NCBI GenBank assembly: GCA_021734905.1
Contig: JAIPIB010000004.1
Span: 15,024 to 79,023 of the forward strand
DNA from: Minisyncoccota bacterium
GTDB taxonomy: Bacteria > Patescibacteria > Paceibacteria > UBA9973 > UBA918
Direction: 5' to 3'
DNA: 64,000 nucleotides
Position numbers and translations under genes: made by a program. Positions 9,511-19,338 of the stretch are shown here, one piece after another (the first letter of the stretch is position 1; every line of letters starts with the position of its first letter). The notes beneath the pieces were generated by a model. That model did not search any database. It was not told the origin of the DNA and worked only from the letters and a program-made list of their open reading frames with translations.

Positions 9511-9562
9511 AAAAAAGCCCCCACACTATCGCGATAAATCGCGATAGTGTGAGGACTTTTTT
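9511..9562. terminator. bidirectional terminator between convergent genes
   Basis: A 13-bp stem (cacactatcgcga, 9522-9534) with TAAA loop is flanked by A-rich and T-rich tracts. It serves the TrpR-like gene (+) and pcrA (-). The core GCGATAAATCGC (9531-9542) nearly equals the operator core upstream of the TrpR-like gene. Confidence 0.85.
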
Positions 9563-9566
9563 AAAC

Positions 9567-11501
9567 CTAGTCAAGGTAAACGGTACGTTCGTATCCTGAT
9601 TCCGTGGGGTTCTCACTTTCAATGAGATCGCTTCGAATGTCACTAAGAAATGACGATGGAGAGTTAATGCGCTGACTTCCAAAAATAGTTCGAATGTGTG
9701 CATAGGAAAGAAATATTTTTTTCTTTGCTCGGGTAAGAGCAACATAAAAGAGGCGTCGTTCTTCTTCATTATCAATCCGTTCATCACCAAGTCGTTCATG
9801 GGGAAATAGCCCTTCTTCCAGTCCAGTAATAAACACGTATGGAAATTCGAGTCCTTTAGCAGAGTGAATTGTCATGAGACGGACCGCATCAAACTCTTCT
9901 TTCTCTTTGAGTTCATCCTGATCACTTCCAAGTGCTGCATCCTCAAGGAGGTGTTCAATTGCAACAAGAGGTTCCTCCTCATGGTATTTTGTTCCAAGGG
10001 AAACAAGCTCACGAATATTTTCAAGACGTTCAAGCCCCTCCTCTCCGTCGTGTTTGTAGCCCTCTTCTATGCCAGTATGTCTCATGATAAACGTCAATGT
10101 CTCATGCACAGGATGCTCACCTGCAAACGTAGCAATTTCCTCAACAAGGCGATTAAAAGAATCAACTTTTTCTCGAGTCTTCGCAGGTAGTTCAGCAGTT
10201 CTCCCTTCAACAACTTTGAGAAGGGTTACTTTTCCGATGCCTCGTGGTGGAGTGTTAATAATGCGAACGAGGTCGTTTGTACTACTTGGGTTGAGTGCAT
10301 ACCGCAAAAAAGAGAGGATGTTTTTAATTTCTTTTCTCTCGAAAAATTTTGTTCCAAGCATTTGATAAGGGACGTCGTAGTTGATGAAGGCTTCTTCAAG
10401 AGCGCGAGATTGGAAGTTTGTACGGAAGAGAACCGCAATTTCTGAAGGAGATACGTCATTTTTTACTAAGTCTTTTGCGGTAAGTGCCACATATTCCGCC
10501 TCCTCTTGTCCACCCATTGCCGCGTAGAGAAGAATTTTTTCTCCGACGTGATTGTTTGTAAAAACTTTTTTTGGTGGGCGGTTGAAGTTTTTTTCGATGA
10601 TGTCATTAGAAGCTTCAATGATGGTTTGTGTAGAACGATAATTTTCTTCGAGCATAATAATTTTTGCCTCAGGAAAATGACGCTCAAATTGTAAAATATT
10701 TTTTATGTCCGCACCGCGCCATGAATAAATATTTTGATCGACATCGCCAACGACACAGAGGTTTGCTTTATCGCCTACAATGAGCCGAGCGATCTCATAC
10801 TGCACACGATTTGTATCTTGGTACTCATCTATGTGTACATGGGTGTATCGCATCCTATATTTTTCCAAGATCGAAGGATGACTTTTGAGCATGGAGAGCG
10901 TCTTCGCAAGAAGATCATCAAAATCGAGAGCATGTTCTTCTCGTAGAATATCCTCATAGTGTTTCCAGACATCACCTGCAACACGGTCAGGATAGGTCTT
11001 TGCATCTCCAGCAAATTCTGATTGAGGAACCGCATCACCCTTTGCTCGAGAAATGATACTCAGCATTTTTCGAGGTTCAAATTGTTTTGGGTCAAACCCT
11101 GCACGAGTGAGGGCTTTTTTAATGGCGCTCGTCGAGTCACTTCTGTCGTAAATTGTAAATTGTTTTCGAAGTCCAAATACCTCATGGTCTTCACGGAGCA
11201 TACGAACGCCGAGTGCGTGGAATGTTGTGACGGTTGGAGACGAGTCAATCCCCGCTCGCATGGTTCCGGTAAAAGTGTGAAGTAAGTGAGTGACCCGTTC
11301 ACGCATTTCTTTTGCTGCCTTGTTTGTAAAGGTAACCGCAAGGATCTTCTCAGGAGAAGTTCCTTCAAGAATAAGGTTAATGATACGGTGTGTAATGACA
11401 CGAGTCTTCCCTGAACCAGCACCCGCAAGGACAAGTAAAGGGCCGGCCGTTGTTAAGACGGCATTTTTTTGAGCATCGTTTAATCCTTCGAGGTGATTCA
11501 T
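9567..11501 (-). CDS. pcrA: UvrD/PcrA superfamily 1A DNA helicase
   Basis: 644 residues, slightly short for PcrA (about 720). LNDAQKNAV (Q motif), Walker A GAGSGKT (residues 27-33), VTFTNKAA (motif Ia), HVHIDEYQDTN (motif II) and VGDVDQNIYSWRGAD (motif III) are visible. Later motifs include LMTIHSAKGLEFPYVF (motif V) and LFYVALTRAKKKI (motif VI). The family unwinds DNA 3' to 5' in repair and replication restart. It ends at a shared terminator with the TrpR-like gene. The missing C-terminal tail suggests the usual RNA polymerase-interaction region is reduced. Confidence 0.95.
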   Translation of the reverse strand: MNHLEGLNDAQKNAVLTTAGPLLVLAGAGSGKTRVITHRIINLILEGTSPEKILAVTFTNKAAKEMRERVTHLLHTFTGTMRAGIDSSPTVTTFHALGVRMLREDHEVFGLRKQFTIYDRSDSTSAIKKALTRAGFDPKQFEPRKMLSIISRAKGDAVPQSEFAGDAKTYPDRVAGDVWKHYEDILREEHALDFDDLLAKTLSMLKSHPSILEKYRMRYTHVHIDEYQDTNRVQYEIARLIVGDKANLCVVGDVDQNIYSWRGADIKNILQFERHFPEAKIIMLEENYRSTQTIIEASNDIIEKNFNRPPKKVFTNNHVGEKILLYAAMGGQEEAEYVALTAKDLVKNDVSPSEIAVLFRTNFQSRALEEAFINYDVPYQMLGTKFFERKEIKNILSFLRYALNPSSTNDLVRIINTPPRGIGKVTLLKVVEGRTAELPAKTREKVDSFNRLVEEIATFAGEHPVHETLTFIMRHTGIEEGYKHDGEEGLERLENIRELVSLGTKYHEEEPLVAIEHLLEDAALGSDQDELKEKEEFDAVRLMTIHSAKGLEFPYVFITGLEEGLFPHERLGDERIDNEEERRLFYVALTRAKKKIFLSYAHIRTIFGSQRINSPSSFLSDIRSDLIESENPTESGYERTVYLD

Positions 11502-11810
11502 GAGTAATTTTTAGTTTCTCGGGATCAACTATAGCACAGGAGACAGACCGACTCTTTTTAAGAAGAGAAATAACATGAAAATATTACACAACAAATTTTT
11601 ACATTCACAAATAGCCTAAATATGGCTGGCTGCATGAGTGAAATGACCCTTTTTATCTGACTGTGGACAATGTGATTTGGCAAGGTTGCCCCATTTTTTC
11701 ACTCAGATATCATAGTAGTGTGCTCGTGTAAGGCACCAATGGAGCGTTTCAAGAACCGCTTTTTTTGTTTCAGAAAATACCGTAATGGTTGTGTGGCGGA
11801 GAGTCCATAA

Positions 11811-12908
11811 AATACGCATATTAAACAAAACTCACACGAATCTCGTTCCCTACTTCATCGCAAGAATGAGGAACAGAGGATATATAGACCTTCCCAATGG
11901 CTTGTTATAGAGCTTGTAGTTTTTTGTATTGTCATCGTTCTTCCTCTTTCTGTTCATGCCGGGGTTTTCTCGCTCTTTTTTGATACAGCCTCAGCAGTTT
12001 CAAAAGAAGAAGTGGTCTATGACTACGATACAAATGCACAGATGGTTCCCCTTCTCAAGGCTGCCCTCCATACTGATCCTAATCCAGCGAAGGGTGGAGG
12101 TGATATTATTGTTGCAGATGGAGCACTTGTACCAAGTGGAGACAGTAATGGAAAAACAGATTTAGTTAACACGAAAACCAGTAATGGAGAAATAAGTGTA
12201 TATATAGTAAGAGAAGGAGATACTCTTTCACAAATCGCACAGATGTATGACGTAAGTTCTAAGACTGTCCTTTGGGCAAATAATATTTCAAACCCGAGTA
12301 AAATTCGTCCAGGTGACGCACTCGTTATCCTTCCAATTACAGGAATCCGCCATGTTGTTAAAAGTGGTGACTCACTTGAATCAATCGCCAAGAAATACGA
12401 AGGTGATGTTGAAGATATTATGGAGTACAATCAACTTGCATCAACAGAAAGTATTCATATCGGAGACACGATTGTGATCCCTGATGGAATGATGAGTGTC
12501 CCTCCACCAGTAAGGAAATCTTCAGCATCAAAAACGAGTGGAGGCACTGCCACTGGCGGAGCATCATCATTCAGTAAGCCAATACCGGGAGCTATCCGTA
12601 CACAGGGAATTCATGGGTATAATGGCGTCGATTTAGCAGGAGTTCCCGCAGGGACAGCCGTTCTTGCTGCACTCAGTGGTGAAGTTATTGTTGCAAAAGG
12701 CTCTGGATGGAATGGTGGTTACGGTTCATATGTTGTTATCAAACACGCCAATGGAACACAGACACTTTACGGGCACCTTGCAAAAGTGTACGTTTCTACT
12801 GGACAAAAGGTTTCGACGGGAGTACCGATTGGAAGTATGGGTAATTCAGGAAGATCAACGGGACCACATCTCCACTTCGAGGTTCGTGGTGCCAGAAACC
12901 CATTTTAG
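11811..12908 (+). CDS. LysM-M23 peptidoglycan endopeptidase (start unresolved)
   Basis: The 12012-12908 part encodes two LysM repeats (YIVREGDTLSQIAQMYDV and RHVVKSGDSLESIAKKY) and a C-terminal M23 domain with HxxxD-like GYNGVDLAG, GYGSYVVIKH and HLHFEV zinc/catalytic motifs. Such enzymes are exported and cut peptidoglycan peptides. The first standard start in the open frame is GTG 12012. However, the same frame is open from 11811 and there encodes a clear export segment (WLVIELVVFCIVIVLPLSVHA). No ATG/GTG/TTG exists between 11811 and 12012. An in-frame ATG at 11739 is cut off by TAA at 11808. Either an ATT start (11820) is used or the gene carries a nonsense mutation or sequencing error. Confidence 0.85.
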   Translation, partial: NTHIKQNSHESRSLLHRKNEEQRIYRPSQWLVIELVVFCIVIVLPLSVHAGVFSLFFDTASAVSKEEVVYDYDTNAQMVPLLKAALHTDPNPAKGGGDIIVADGALVPSGDSNGKTDLVNTKTSNGEISVYIVREGDTLSQIAQMYDVSSKTVLWANNISNPSKIRPGDALVILPITGIRHVVKSGDSLESIAKKYEGDVEDIMEYNQLASTESIHIGDTIVIPDGMMSVPPPVRKSSASKTSGGTATGGASSFSKPIPGAIRTQGIHGYNGVDLAGVPAGTAVLAALSGEVIVAKGSGWNGGYGSYVVIKHANGTQTLYGHLAKVYVSTGQKVSTGVPIGSMGNSGRSTGPHLHFEVRGARNPF

Positions 12909-12931
12909 GCGTCGCGCTTTGTCGATTACTC

Positions 12932-12977
12932 AAAAAAGCTACTTCAATGTACATGTGTACACCTCGTAGCTTTTTTT
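12932..12977 (+). terminator. terminator of the M23 gene
   Basis: AAAAAAGCTAC pairs with GTAGCTTTTTTT around a 23-nt loop, 24 nt after the stop. Confidence 0.75.
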
Positions 12978-13053
12978 GTCTGTCTCCTCACGCTATACTC
13001 TAAAATTGGTTTCTGAAACCCACAATCCTTTCTAGTGTAACGGATACTATTGT

Positions 13054-13088
13054 AAAAACCCTGCGAGCCTTTGGCTCGCAGGGTTTTT
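13054..13088. terminator. strong hairpin terminator downstream of the YifB gene
   Basis: AAAAACCCTGCGAGCC / GGCTCGCAGGGTTTTT with a 3-nt loop. It is A- and T-flanked, so it works on both strands between convergent genes. Confidence 0.9.
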
Positions 13089-13097
13089 ATTAAGTTC

Positions 13098-14624
13098 TTA
13101 CGTCTTTACCCTAAAGTGCAAAGCTTCAAGCACATGTGTTTCTTTCAATTCGTCCGAATCCTCGAGGTCGGCTATAGTGCGCGCAACTTTAATAAGGCGA
13201 TGATAGCTTCTTGGCGAGAGCTGAAGTTTTTGTGCTGATTGTTTGAGGAGCTCACTTACACTCTTGCCCAACTCAATACATTCTTCTATATCTCTCGCTG
13301 ACATTTCGCCGTTTGTTGATATCCCTCTACTGGTAAAGCGGATGCGCTCACGTTCACGGGCTCGAAGAATTCTGGCTCGGATCTCTTCAGTCTCATTCCG
13401 CTCTGATGTAGTGGTAGGATCGCGTTTTTCAACAAGTGTTTCAAAATCGACATGAGGAACCTGAAGCCAAAGGTCAATGCGATCGAGGATTGGTCCTGAG
13501 ATTTTGTTTTTGTACGTTTCAAGCATTTGTGCGGCGTAGTCATTGCCCGCATCTCCTCCTCGACTTGGATTCATTGCAGCAACAAGAATGAAGTCTGCTG
13601 GAAATATTGCTGTTGAATGAACGCGAGAAATTGACACCACTCGATCTTCAAGAGGTTGCCTGAGTGCGTCAATTGCACGTCTCTCAAACTCGGGAAATTC
13701 ATCGAGAAAGAGTACTCCATGATGTGCGAGCGTTACTTCACCTGGCTTTGGATGAGTTCCTCCTCCAACAAGGGCTGTGTAGGAAGCAGTGTGATGAGGA
13801 GATCGAAACGGAGGACGTGAAGAGACACCATTTCCAGTGCCAGCGACAGAGTGGATCGATGTGACTTCAAGCGCTTCATCTACCGAGAGTGGAGGAAGAA
13901 TGCCTTGAAAAGCTCTAGCGAGCATCGTCTTCCCAGTGCCAGGTGGCCCGACCATTATGATGTTGTGTCGCCCTGCTGCAGCGATCATGAGTCCGCGTTT
14001 CGCAGATTCCTGCCCACGAATATCTTCAAGACGAACAGTGGCATCATCCCAGAGAGTTGGAATTTGTGTCGGCGGCTCAGGCTCCTTGAGTACGTGGCCA
14101 TCACGATGGGTGTCGATATGCGAGATAACTTCCGACAGTGATCGTGCGGCAATAACTCGTATCCCTGGTATGAGAGCAGACTCCTCTCTGTTTTCGTACG
14201 GAACAATAATTTCAGAAAAACCTTTGTCGCGTGCAGTTCGCACGATAGGAAGAACACCTCGAATCGGGCGCAATGCACCATCAAGGCCAAGCTCACCAAT
14301 AAAAATAGTTTTTTCAATCTGAGCCTCGATTGAGCCTGAAGAAATGAGATAAGAAATTGCCATTGGAAGATCGAACAGCGGGCCGTCTTTTTTTAGGTCT
14401 GCTGGGGCAAGAGAAATAATTACTCGATGGTTCTGACTCTTTGGCGATTTAAATCCAGAATTTTTTATAGCACTATTTACTCTGTCACGAGCTTCTTCGA
14501 TTGCTTTTCCCGGGAGACCAACAACTGCAAATGAAAACAGACCTCGAGAGAGATCTGTTTCGATAGTGACAACGTCGGCTCCGATGAGTGATGGTTGTGC
14601 TGCGTATACTCGTGCAATGTTCAT
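13098..14624 (-). CDS. YifB/ComM-family Mg-chelatase-like AAA+ ATPase
   Basis: 508 residues. An N-terminal Lon-protease-like S5 fold (VVGLPGKAIEEARDRV) is followed by an AAA+ Mg-chelatase domain with Walker A (VGPPGTGKT) near residue 220, Walker B (GVLFLDEFPEF) and the C-terminal Mg_chelatase_C helices (LSPRSYHRLIKVARTIADLE). ComM members are helicases that promote branch migration during natural transformation in proteobacteria. Together with pilus-like secretion genes this is compatible with DNA uptake, though that link is inference. It starts 3 nt after the stop of the DksA-like gene, so the two are probably co-transcribed. Confidence 0.93.
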   Translation of the reverse strand: MNIARVYAAQPSLIGADVVTIETDLSRGLFSFAVVGLPGKAIEEARDRVNSAIKNSGFKSPKSQNHRVIISLAPADLKKDGPLFDLPMAISYLISSGSIEAQIEKTIFIGELGLDGALRPIRGVLPIVRTARDKGFSEIIVPYENREESALIPGIRVIAARSLSEVISHIDTHRDGHVLKEPEPPTQIPTLWDDATVRLEDIRGQESAKRGLMIAAAGRHNIIMVGPPGTGKTMLARAFQGILPPLSVDEALEVTSIHSVAGTGNGVSSRPPFRSPHHTASYTALVGGGTHPKPGEVTLAHHGVLFLDEFPEFERRAIDALRQPLEDRVVSISRVHSTAIFPADFILVAAMNPSRGGDAGNDYAAQMLETYKNKISGPILDRIDLWLQVPHVDFETLVEKRDPTTTSERNETEEIRARILRARERERIRFTSRGISTNGEMSARDIEECIELGKSVSELLKQSAQKLQLSPRSYHRLIKVARTIADLEDSDELKETHVLEALHFRVKT

Positions 14625-14627
14625 AGG

Positions 14628-14996
14628 TTAGATAGTGTGAGTATCATTGAGATGTGCAATGCAAGTGCGTGCGCTTGGGTTTGCATCAAGGCGAGCTTCC
14701 TCGATTGGATTTTCACACGTCTCGCAAAGACCAAATGTTTTTGTATCGATGCGAGCGAGAGCTGCGACAATATTATTGTAGCGGGGCTCGAGTGTTGCGA
14801 TAAGTGCTCGACGTTCATTCCACTCTTCAACCGCATCCGCTGCAAGATTGGCATCAGGTTCTTCTGCATCAAGTTCTTCGGGGACAGCTATCCAGTCTTG
14901 AGGGTTATCGGGATTGTGTATACCAATAGATTTGAGTTCTTCAGCAAGCTCTGTTTTCATCTGTTCTAGACGGACTTTATATATATCAATTTCCAT
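14628..14996 (-). CDS. DksA/TraR-type zinc-finger protein
   Basis: 122 residues: an N-terminal coiled-coil helix pair with an acidic insert (PEELDAEEPDANLAADAVEEW), then a C-terminal finger CETC...CIAH. Three Cys and a His replace the canonical four Cys, spaced like a DksA/TraR finger. The family binds the RNA polymerase secondary channel. The gene lies immediately upstream of yifB on the same strand. The altered final ligand is noteworthy but still compatible with zinc binding. Confidence 0.8.
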   Translation of the reverse strand: MEIDIYKVRLEQMKTELAEELKSIGIHNPDNPQDWIAVPEELDAEEPDANLAADAVEEWNERRALIATLEPRYNNIVAALARIDTKTFGLCETCENPIEEARLDANPSARTCIAHLNDTHTI

Positions 14997-15029
14997 AATA
15001 CAAAAAGTATACCATGGACAAATGTACCG

Positions 15030-16922
15030 TTAAAAATTTTGAAGAAGCTTCGAGAGGGCGTTTGAGGAGCTTGTGAGAATAACAGTATTTTGGTTTATAA
15101 ATGCAGAAAGAAGGATTTCATTACCAAATGTGTCTTTAAGAATTCGAATCGACTTATTATTTTGTACAGCATCGACAAAGTTTGAAGCTGGCACTTTGTC
15201 TGACATAAAGAGAGGTCGTAGATCTTCATAGAGGTATTGTTCCCATGCGAGCAATCCAGAAAAAAGAACATCAAAATTGTACGATCGTAGCACGACGTAG
15301 GGCTCATTTTTAGTAGTCATAACAGACCCAATCATAAAATTTTCATCGAACGAATCCAGAGTTTTCAAAGGAAGTCTTGCATCGAGAAAGACAAGGACCT
15401 CTTCCGTTGTTGCTAGACGGTGTGTGTTTTCGTCTGAAATTACTGGATATAGTTGTGTCGTTTCGGCTTGGGCATTCTGAATTGAAGATGTGAGTAGTGT
15501 GAGGAAGTTTTCCCGCGAGTCTTTTAATTGAATCGAAGTTTGGATTTTTGTTTTGAAGAACTGGGAAACAACAATTTCAGTTTCTGAAACTTGGGATGAC
15601 GATGAATCACTTGTGCTTCGTACAAAGAAAAAAGTAAGTAGGGCAAGTATCACGCCAAGTACTGCTACACCAAGGAGAATGAGCCATTTGGCGAGTGACC
15701 CAACACCAGCTTTTTGAGGTATGGAGGACGATGCATCTTTTCCAAGGGAAGTAGTCGGTGTTTTTTGTGTAGTGTGTTCTGCAGGATTTTGCCGATCAAC
15801 ACCGCGGAACATTGCTTGTGAGGAGCGATGGTATTCAACTTCGGAAGTTGTCGTTGAGGGTTGTTGAGGTGTTGCGAGTTTGTCCGCAATGTGTTCCACG
15901 GGTTCACGCGATTTTTGTGGTTCAGATTCTTCGATTGCTGCGTAACCGTGTTTCGGCTGGTTAGGTGCTAGCGGGGCAACTGACGAAGGGGATGTAGAAA
16001 CAAGTTCTTTCTGCGAATCCCGAGCTTCTCGTTTGTACGGAGGATTCGTTTTTACATTATTTTGTGAACTCGGGTATTTTTTTTGTCCAGAATTACCAGT
16101 GTCGCGTTTAATAACAGGAGCAACCATTTCTTTACGGAAATCGACTGACTCAATTTTCGGCGCGGGAGTTATTTGGTTTTCCTGAGGTTTCCCTTCAGCT
16201 TCAATAGGAAGATCAAGAGGGATCTTTTCAGAAGAACTTTCTTGAATTTTCACATCGGGTTGTCCCCCTTGGAGTTGAGCAACATCACTCGAGTATGTTC
16301 GCATTTTCTGGATAATCGGAGTTGATTGTTTGGAGACGATATGGTCTGTCGTCTCAGGTTCAGGAGGTTGAGGTTTTTCTACAACATGCGTCCATGCGGC
16401 TTTCTTTTTCTCGAGTTCTTTTTTTATGACAAGCGGTACAGGCGTCGCGGGAGAGAGACCCTCAGATACTTTTTTGAGTTTTTCAGCAATATGCTCATGG
16501 TCATCTTTTGGAACTTGCCTTGTGTGAGTTGAGGCTTCTTTGATTGTGTCGATCCGAGTTTCTGCTTTCTCAATCACCGGTTCTTCATGGTGACGTATCT
16601 CCTCAACAGTTTCAAGTGTCCCTTCTAATTTTTTTTGGGTATGACCCCACCACTCTGAAAATGCCTCATGGAGATTCTTGCCAAGCGATTGTCGCTGTCC
16701 GCGTTTATCCGAGACTATCGTACCCGTTTCCGTACCATCACTTTTATACGCTTTTGTGACATTAAAGACATCGTCATGGTTAGTGAGGTGAGAGTTTCCT
16801 GTTCCGGATTTTTCAGCAGCTCCAGACTCTTCCGCAGGAGTTGGAATATTGCTAAACGTAATTCCAAGACGGTCGTCTTCTTTAGGGGGGATGCTGGATT
16901 GTTTGTCGGAGTCTGTATTCAT
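15030..16922 (-). CDS. single-pass membrane protein with long disordered cytoplasmic region
   Basis: 630 residues. Residues 1-410 are polar, Pro/Glu/Lys/Ser-rich and probably disordered. One transmembrane helix (WLILLGVAVLGVILALLTFFFV) follows near residue 415, then a folded extracytoplasmic domain of about 190 residues ending LSKLLQNF. The family is not recognised. The layout suggests a cell-envelope protein with a flexible cytosolic tether. It stands alone, with a terminator of the pnp side upstream. Confidence 0.65.
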   Translation of the reverse strand: MNTDSDKQSSIPPKEDDRLGITFSNIPTPAEESGAAEKSGTGNSHLTNHDDVFNVTKAYKSDGTETGTIVSDKRGQRQSLGKNLHEAFSEWWGHTQKKLEGTLETVEEIRHHEEPVIEKAETRIDTIKEASTHTRQVPKDDHEHIAEKLKKVSEGLSPATPVPLVIKKELEKKKAAWTHVVEKPQPPEPETTDHIVSKQSTPIIQKMRTYSSDVAQLQGGQPDVKIQESSSEKIPLDLPIEAEGKPQENQITPAPKIESVDFRKEMVAPVIKRDTGNSGQKKYPSSQNNVKTNPPYKREARDSQKELVSTSPSSVAPLAPNQPKHGYAAIEESEPQKSREPVEHIADKLATPQQPSTTTSEVEYHRSSQAMFRGVDRQNPAEHTTQKTPTTSLGKDASSSIPQKAGVGSLAKWLILLGVAVLGVILALLTFFFVRSTSDSSSSQVSETEIVVSQFFKTKIQTSIQLKDSRENFLTLLTSSIQNAQAETTQLYPVISDENTHRLATTEEVLVFLDARLPLKTLDSFDENFMIGSVMTTKNEPYVVLRSYNFDVLFSGLLAWEQYLYEDLRPLFMSDKVPASNFVDAVQNNKSIRILKDTFGNEILLSAFINQNTVILTSSSNALSKLLQNF

Positions 16923-16975
16923 ACAAGGTAATAGTACTATACGAAACTATTCTTGCTAGGGGTACTGGAGGAATT

Positions 16976-17010
16976 AAAAAATACCCGCACGATTATGCGG
17001 GTATTTTTTT
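16976..17010 (-). terminator. terminator of pnp
   Basis: AAAAAATACCCGCA / TGCGGGTATTTTTTT hairpin 10 nt beyond the pnp stop. Confidence 0.85.
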
Positions 17011-17020
17011 GTAACGAAAG

Positions 17021-19156
17021 TTATTTTTTCTCAGGAGCTTTGAGTCCACGTTTTCGCGCAAATTCTGGGTCTGCTTTTTTTATAGAGAGACCAATTTTTC
17101 CATCTTCAACTTTTGACACAATAACATCAACACGATCACCAACCGCAAGAATTCCGTCAAGATTTTCAAGTCGCCATGGCACAATTTCTGATATATGAAT
17201 GAGACCTTCGTTTTGACCAGTCAATCTTGCGAAAGCACCGAAGGTTGCAACACGAGTAATTTCAGCATTGAAGCGTTCTCCAATCTCAAACACTTTTGTA
17301 AGGTCAGCGATACGAGTGCGCGCTAGTTCTGGAGCATCACCCTTTCCTGTTATGTAGACTGTCCCGTCATCTTCGATGGTGATTTCGTCAACACCAGTTT
17401 CATCCTTAATACCATTAATAGTTTTCCCTCCCCCACCAATGACGAGTCCTATTTGGTCAGGTAAAATTTGCATAACGATAATTTTAGGAGCTCGCGGTGA
17501 AATATCTGCACGGTGAGTTTGAATCTCAGCTTCCATAACATCAAGAATATGCATTCGAGCTAGGCGAGCTTTTTCAAGTGCTTCTCGAAGGATTTTTACT
17601 GGGATTCCACCGACTTTTACGTCCATCTGAATTGCGGTGATTCCCTCTCGTGTTCCTGCAACTTTGAAGTCCATGTCGCCATGTTCGTCCTCAGGACCTT
17701 GGATGTCAGTAATGAGTTGGTAGGTTTCATGATTTTCCATCATGAGCCCTGAAGCGATACCTGCAACAGGTCGTGTTATCGGCACACCACCATCCATAAG
17801 TGCAAGCGTTGAAGCGCAAACAGAACCCATTGAGCTTGAACCATTTGACGCCATTGTTTCAGAGACCAATCGAATCGTGTACGGGAAAGACGTTTTTGAT
17901 GGAATAACAGCAGCAAGCGCTTTTTCAGCAAGCGCACCATGCCCGATCATCCGACGGTTCGTCCCACCAATTCGCCCAGTTTCTCCCACTGAGAAAGGCG
18001 GGAAGTTGTAATGATGCATAAAATTTTTCTTGGTACCATTTTCTTCAATAGAGTCGAGTATTTGTGAATCATCTGGGCCACCAAGTGTTAGTGCGGCAAA
18101 TATGTGTGTCTCCCCTCTGTAGAAAATACCACTCCCGTGAAGTGCTGGTGAAATTCCTCCTGCTTGAGCGAAGAGTGAACGGACATCATCCATTCCTCGT
18201 CCATCAGGGCGAACTTTCTCATGAATCGTGCCATGGTGGAGTGTTTCATCGATAGCGTGCTCGTAGTATTCGCTTGCAAGTCCGGTATCCTCATCAGGCA
18301 GCTCCTCTTTAAGTAGAGCAAGCCATGTATCTTTGAGTTCATAAAGGTGCACTTTCCCTGAACGGTTTGAAAAAAGCACTTCTTTCAATTTTGCTGCAAT
18401 GTTGTTTGTAAAGAGAGCAAGAGCTCCATCACTAAGTGATGGAAGTGAGAGGTCTCGTTTTATTTTGCCAATTTCAGTGATGATGTTCTTTTGGAACACC
18501 TCAAGTTGTTCGTTTATAAGAAGTGCCTGATCGAGAGCGTTACCTATTTCGTCTTCTGATATTTCGAAACCGGCGGACTCAATCATGTTGACTTTTTTTT
18601 CTTGTCCGCAAACTAGAACCTCATAAGAAAGAAGTCCTGTTGCTCGTTCTAAATATGTTGGGTTAATGATTATTCCACCAGTTTCGATTGATTTCCCAAT
18701 ACGAACAGCACCGATAGGGCCTGCCCATGGAATGTCTGAGACTCCAAGCGCTAGTGATGCACCAATGATGCTGAGAACATCAGGGTCATCTTCTCCAGCA
18801 CTTAAGACCGTTGCAATTACTTGTATTTCGTTACGGAGAGCGTGGTTAAAAAGTGGACGAACGGTTCGATCAATCATGCGTGCAGAAAGCACAGCCCCGT
18901 CGCTTGGTCGCCCTTCTCTTCGCTGAAATCTGCTCCCTAGAATTTGCCCCGTCGCATAAAATTTTTCCTCAAATTCTACAGAAAGTGGAAAATATGACAT
19001 TCCACTCGCACTACGACTACTCATAACGGCGGTAACTAAAACGACAGTCTCACCCATAGTGATCATGACTGAACCATGTGCCTGATTAGTAAGATCTGTA
19101 AAATTTGCAGTCAACGTCTTTCCAGCGATTTCGATACTATATGATTTTTTCTCCAT
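17021..19156 (-). CDS. pnp: polynucleotide phosphorylase
   Basis: 711 residues, usual family length. Two RNase PH domains (first with FYATGQILGSRFQRREGRPSDGA; second with RPDGRGMDDVRSL and DGGVPITRPVAGIASGL) flank a helical linker. A KH domain (IGLVIGGGGKTI) and a C-terminal S1 domain (GERFNAEITRVATFGAFARL) complete the enzyme. It degrades RNA 3' to 5' phosphorolytically and can add tails. It lies downstream of rpsO and a NYN-domain gene on the same strand; rpsO-pnp linkage is classical, here interrupted by the NYN gene. Confidence 0.97.
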   Translation of the reverse strand: MEKKSYSIEIAGKTLTANFTDLTNQAHGSVMITMGETVVLVTAVMSSRSASGMSYFPLSVEFEEKFYATGQILGSRFQRREGRPSDGAVLSARMIDRTVRPLFNHALRNEIQVIATVLSAGEDDPDVLSIIGASLALGVSDIPWAGPIGAVRIGKSIETGGIIINPTYLERATGLLSYEVLVCGQEKKVNMIESAGFEISEDEIGNALDQALLINEQLEVFQKNIITEIGKIKRDLSLPSLSDGALALFTNNIAAKLKEVLFSNRSGKVHLYELKDTWLALLKEELPDEDTGLASEYYEHAIDETLHHGTIHEKVRPDGRGMDDVRSLFAQAGGISPALHGSGIFYRGETHIFAALTLGGPDDSQILDSIEENGTKKNFMHHYNFPPFSVGETGRIGGTNRRMIGHGALAEKALAAVIPSKTSFPYTIRLVSETMASNGSSSMGSVCASTLALMDGGVPITRPVAGIASGLMMENHETYQLITDIQGPEDEHGDMDFKVAGTREGITAIQMDVKVGGIPVKILREALEKARLARMHILDVMEAEIQTHRADISPRAPKIIVMQILPDQIGLVIGGGGKTINGIKDETGVDEITIEDDGTVYITGKGDAPELARTRIADLTKVFEIGERFNAEITRVATFGAFARLTGQNEGLIHISEIVPWRLENLDGILAVGDRVDVIVSKVEDGKIGLSIKKADPEFARKRGLKAPEKK

Positions 19157-19272
19157 ATAACTTCATGATGGTTGCGAGCGATCCAGATTTCAGATTTCAA
19201 ACAGCATTGAAGCTTGAAATCCACCTATCTGCATCGCTCATGAATAATGTGCACAGTGTAGCAAAACCTATC

Positions 19273-19315
19273 AAAAAAAACACCTATCGAGATACGGTCT
19301 CGATAGGTGTTTTTT
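19273..19315 (-). terminator. terminator of the NYN gene
   Basis: CACCTATCGAGA / TCTCGATAGGTG stem flanked by A8 and T6, between the NYN gene and pnp. pnp may therefore have its own promoter. Confidence 0.85.
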
Positions 19316-19338
19316 AACGCTATACAAAGGACGAATAA

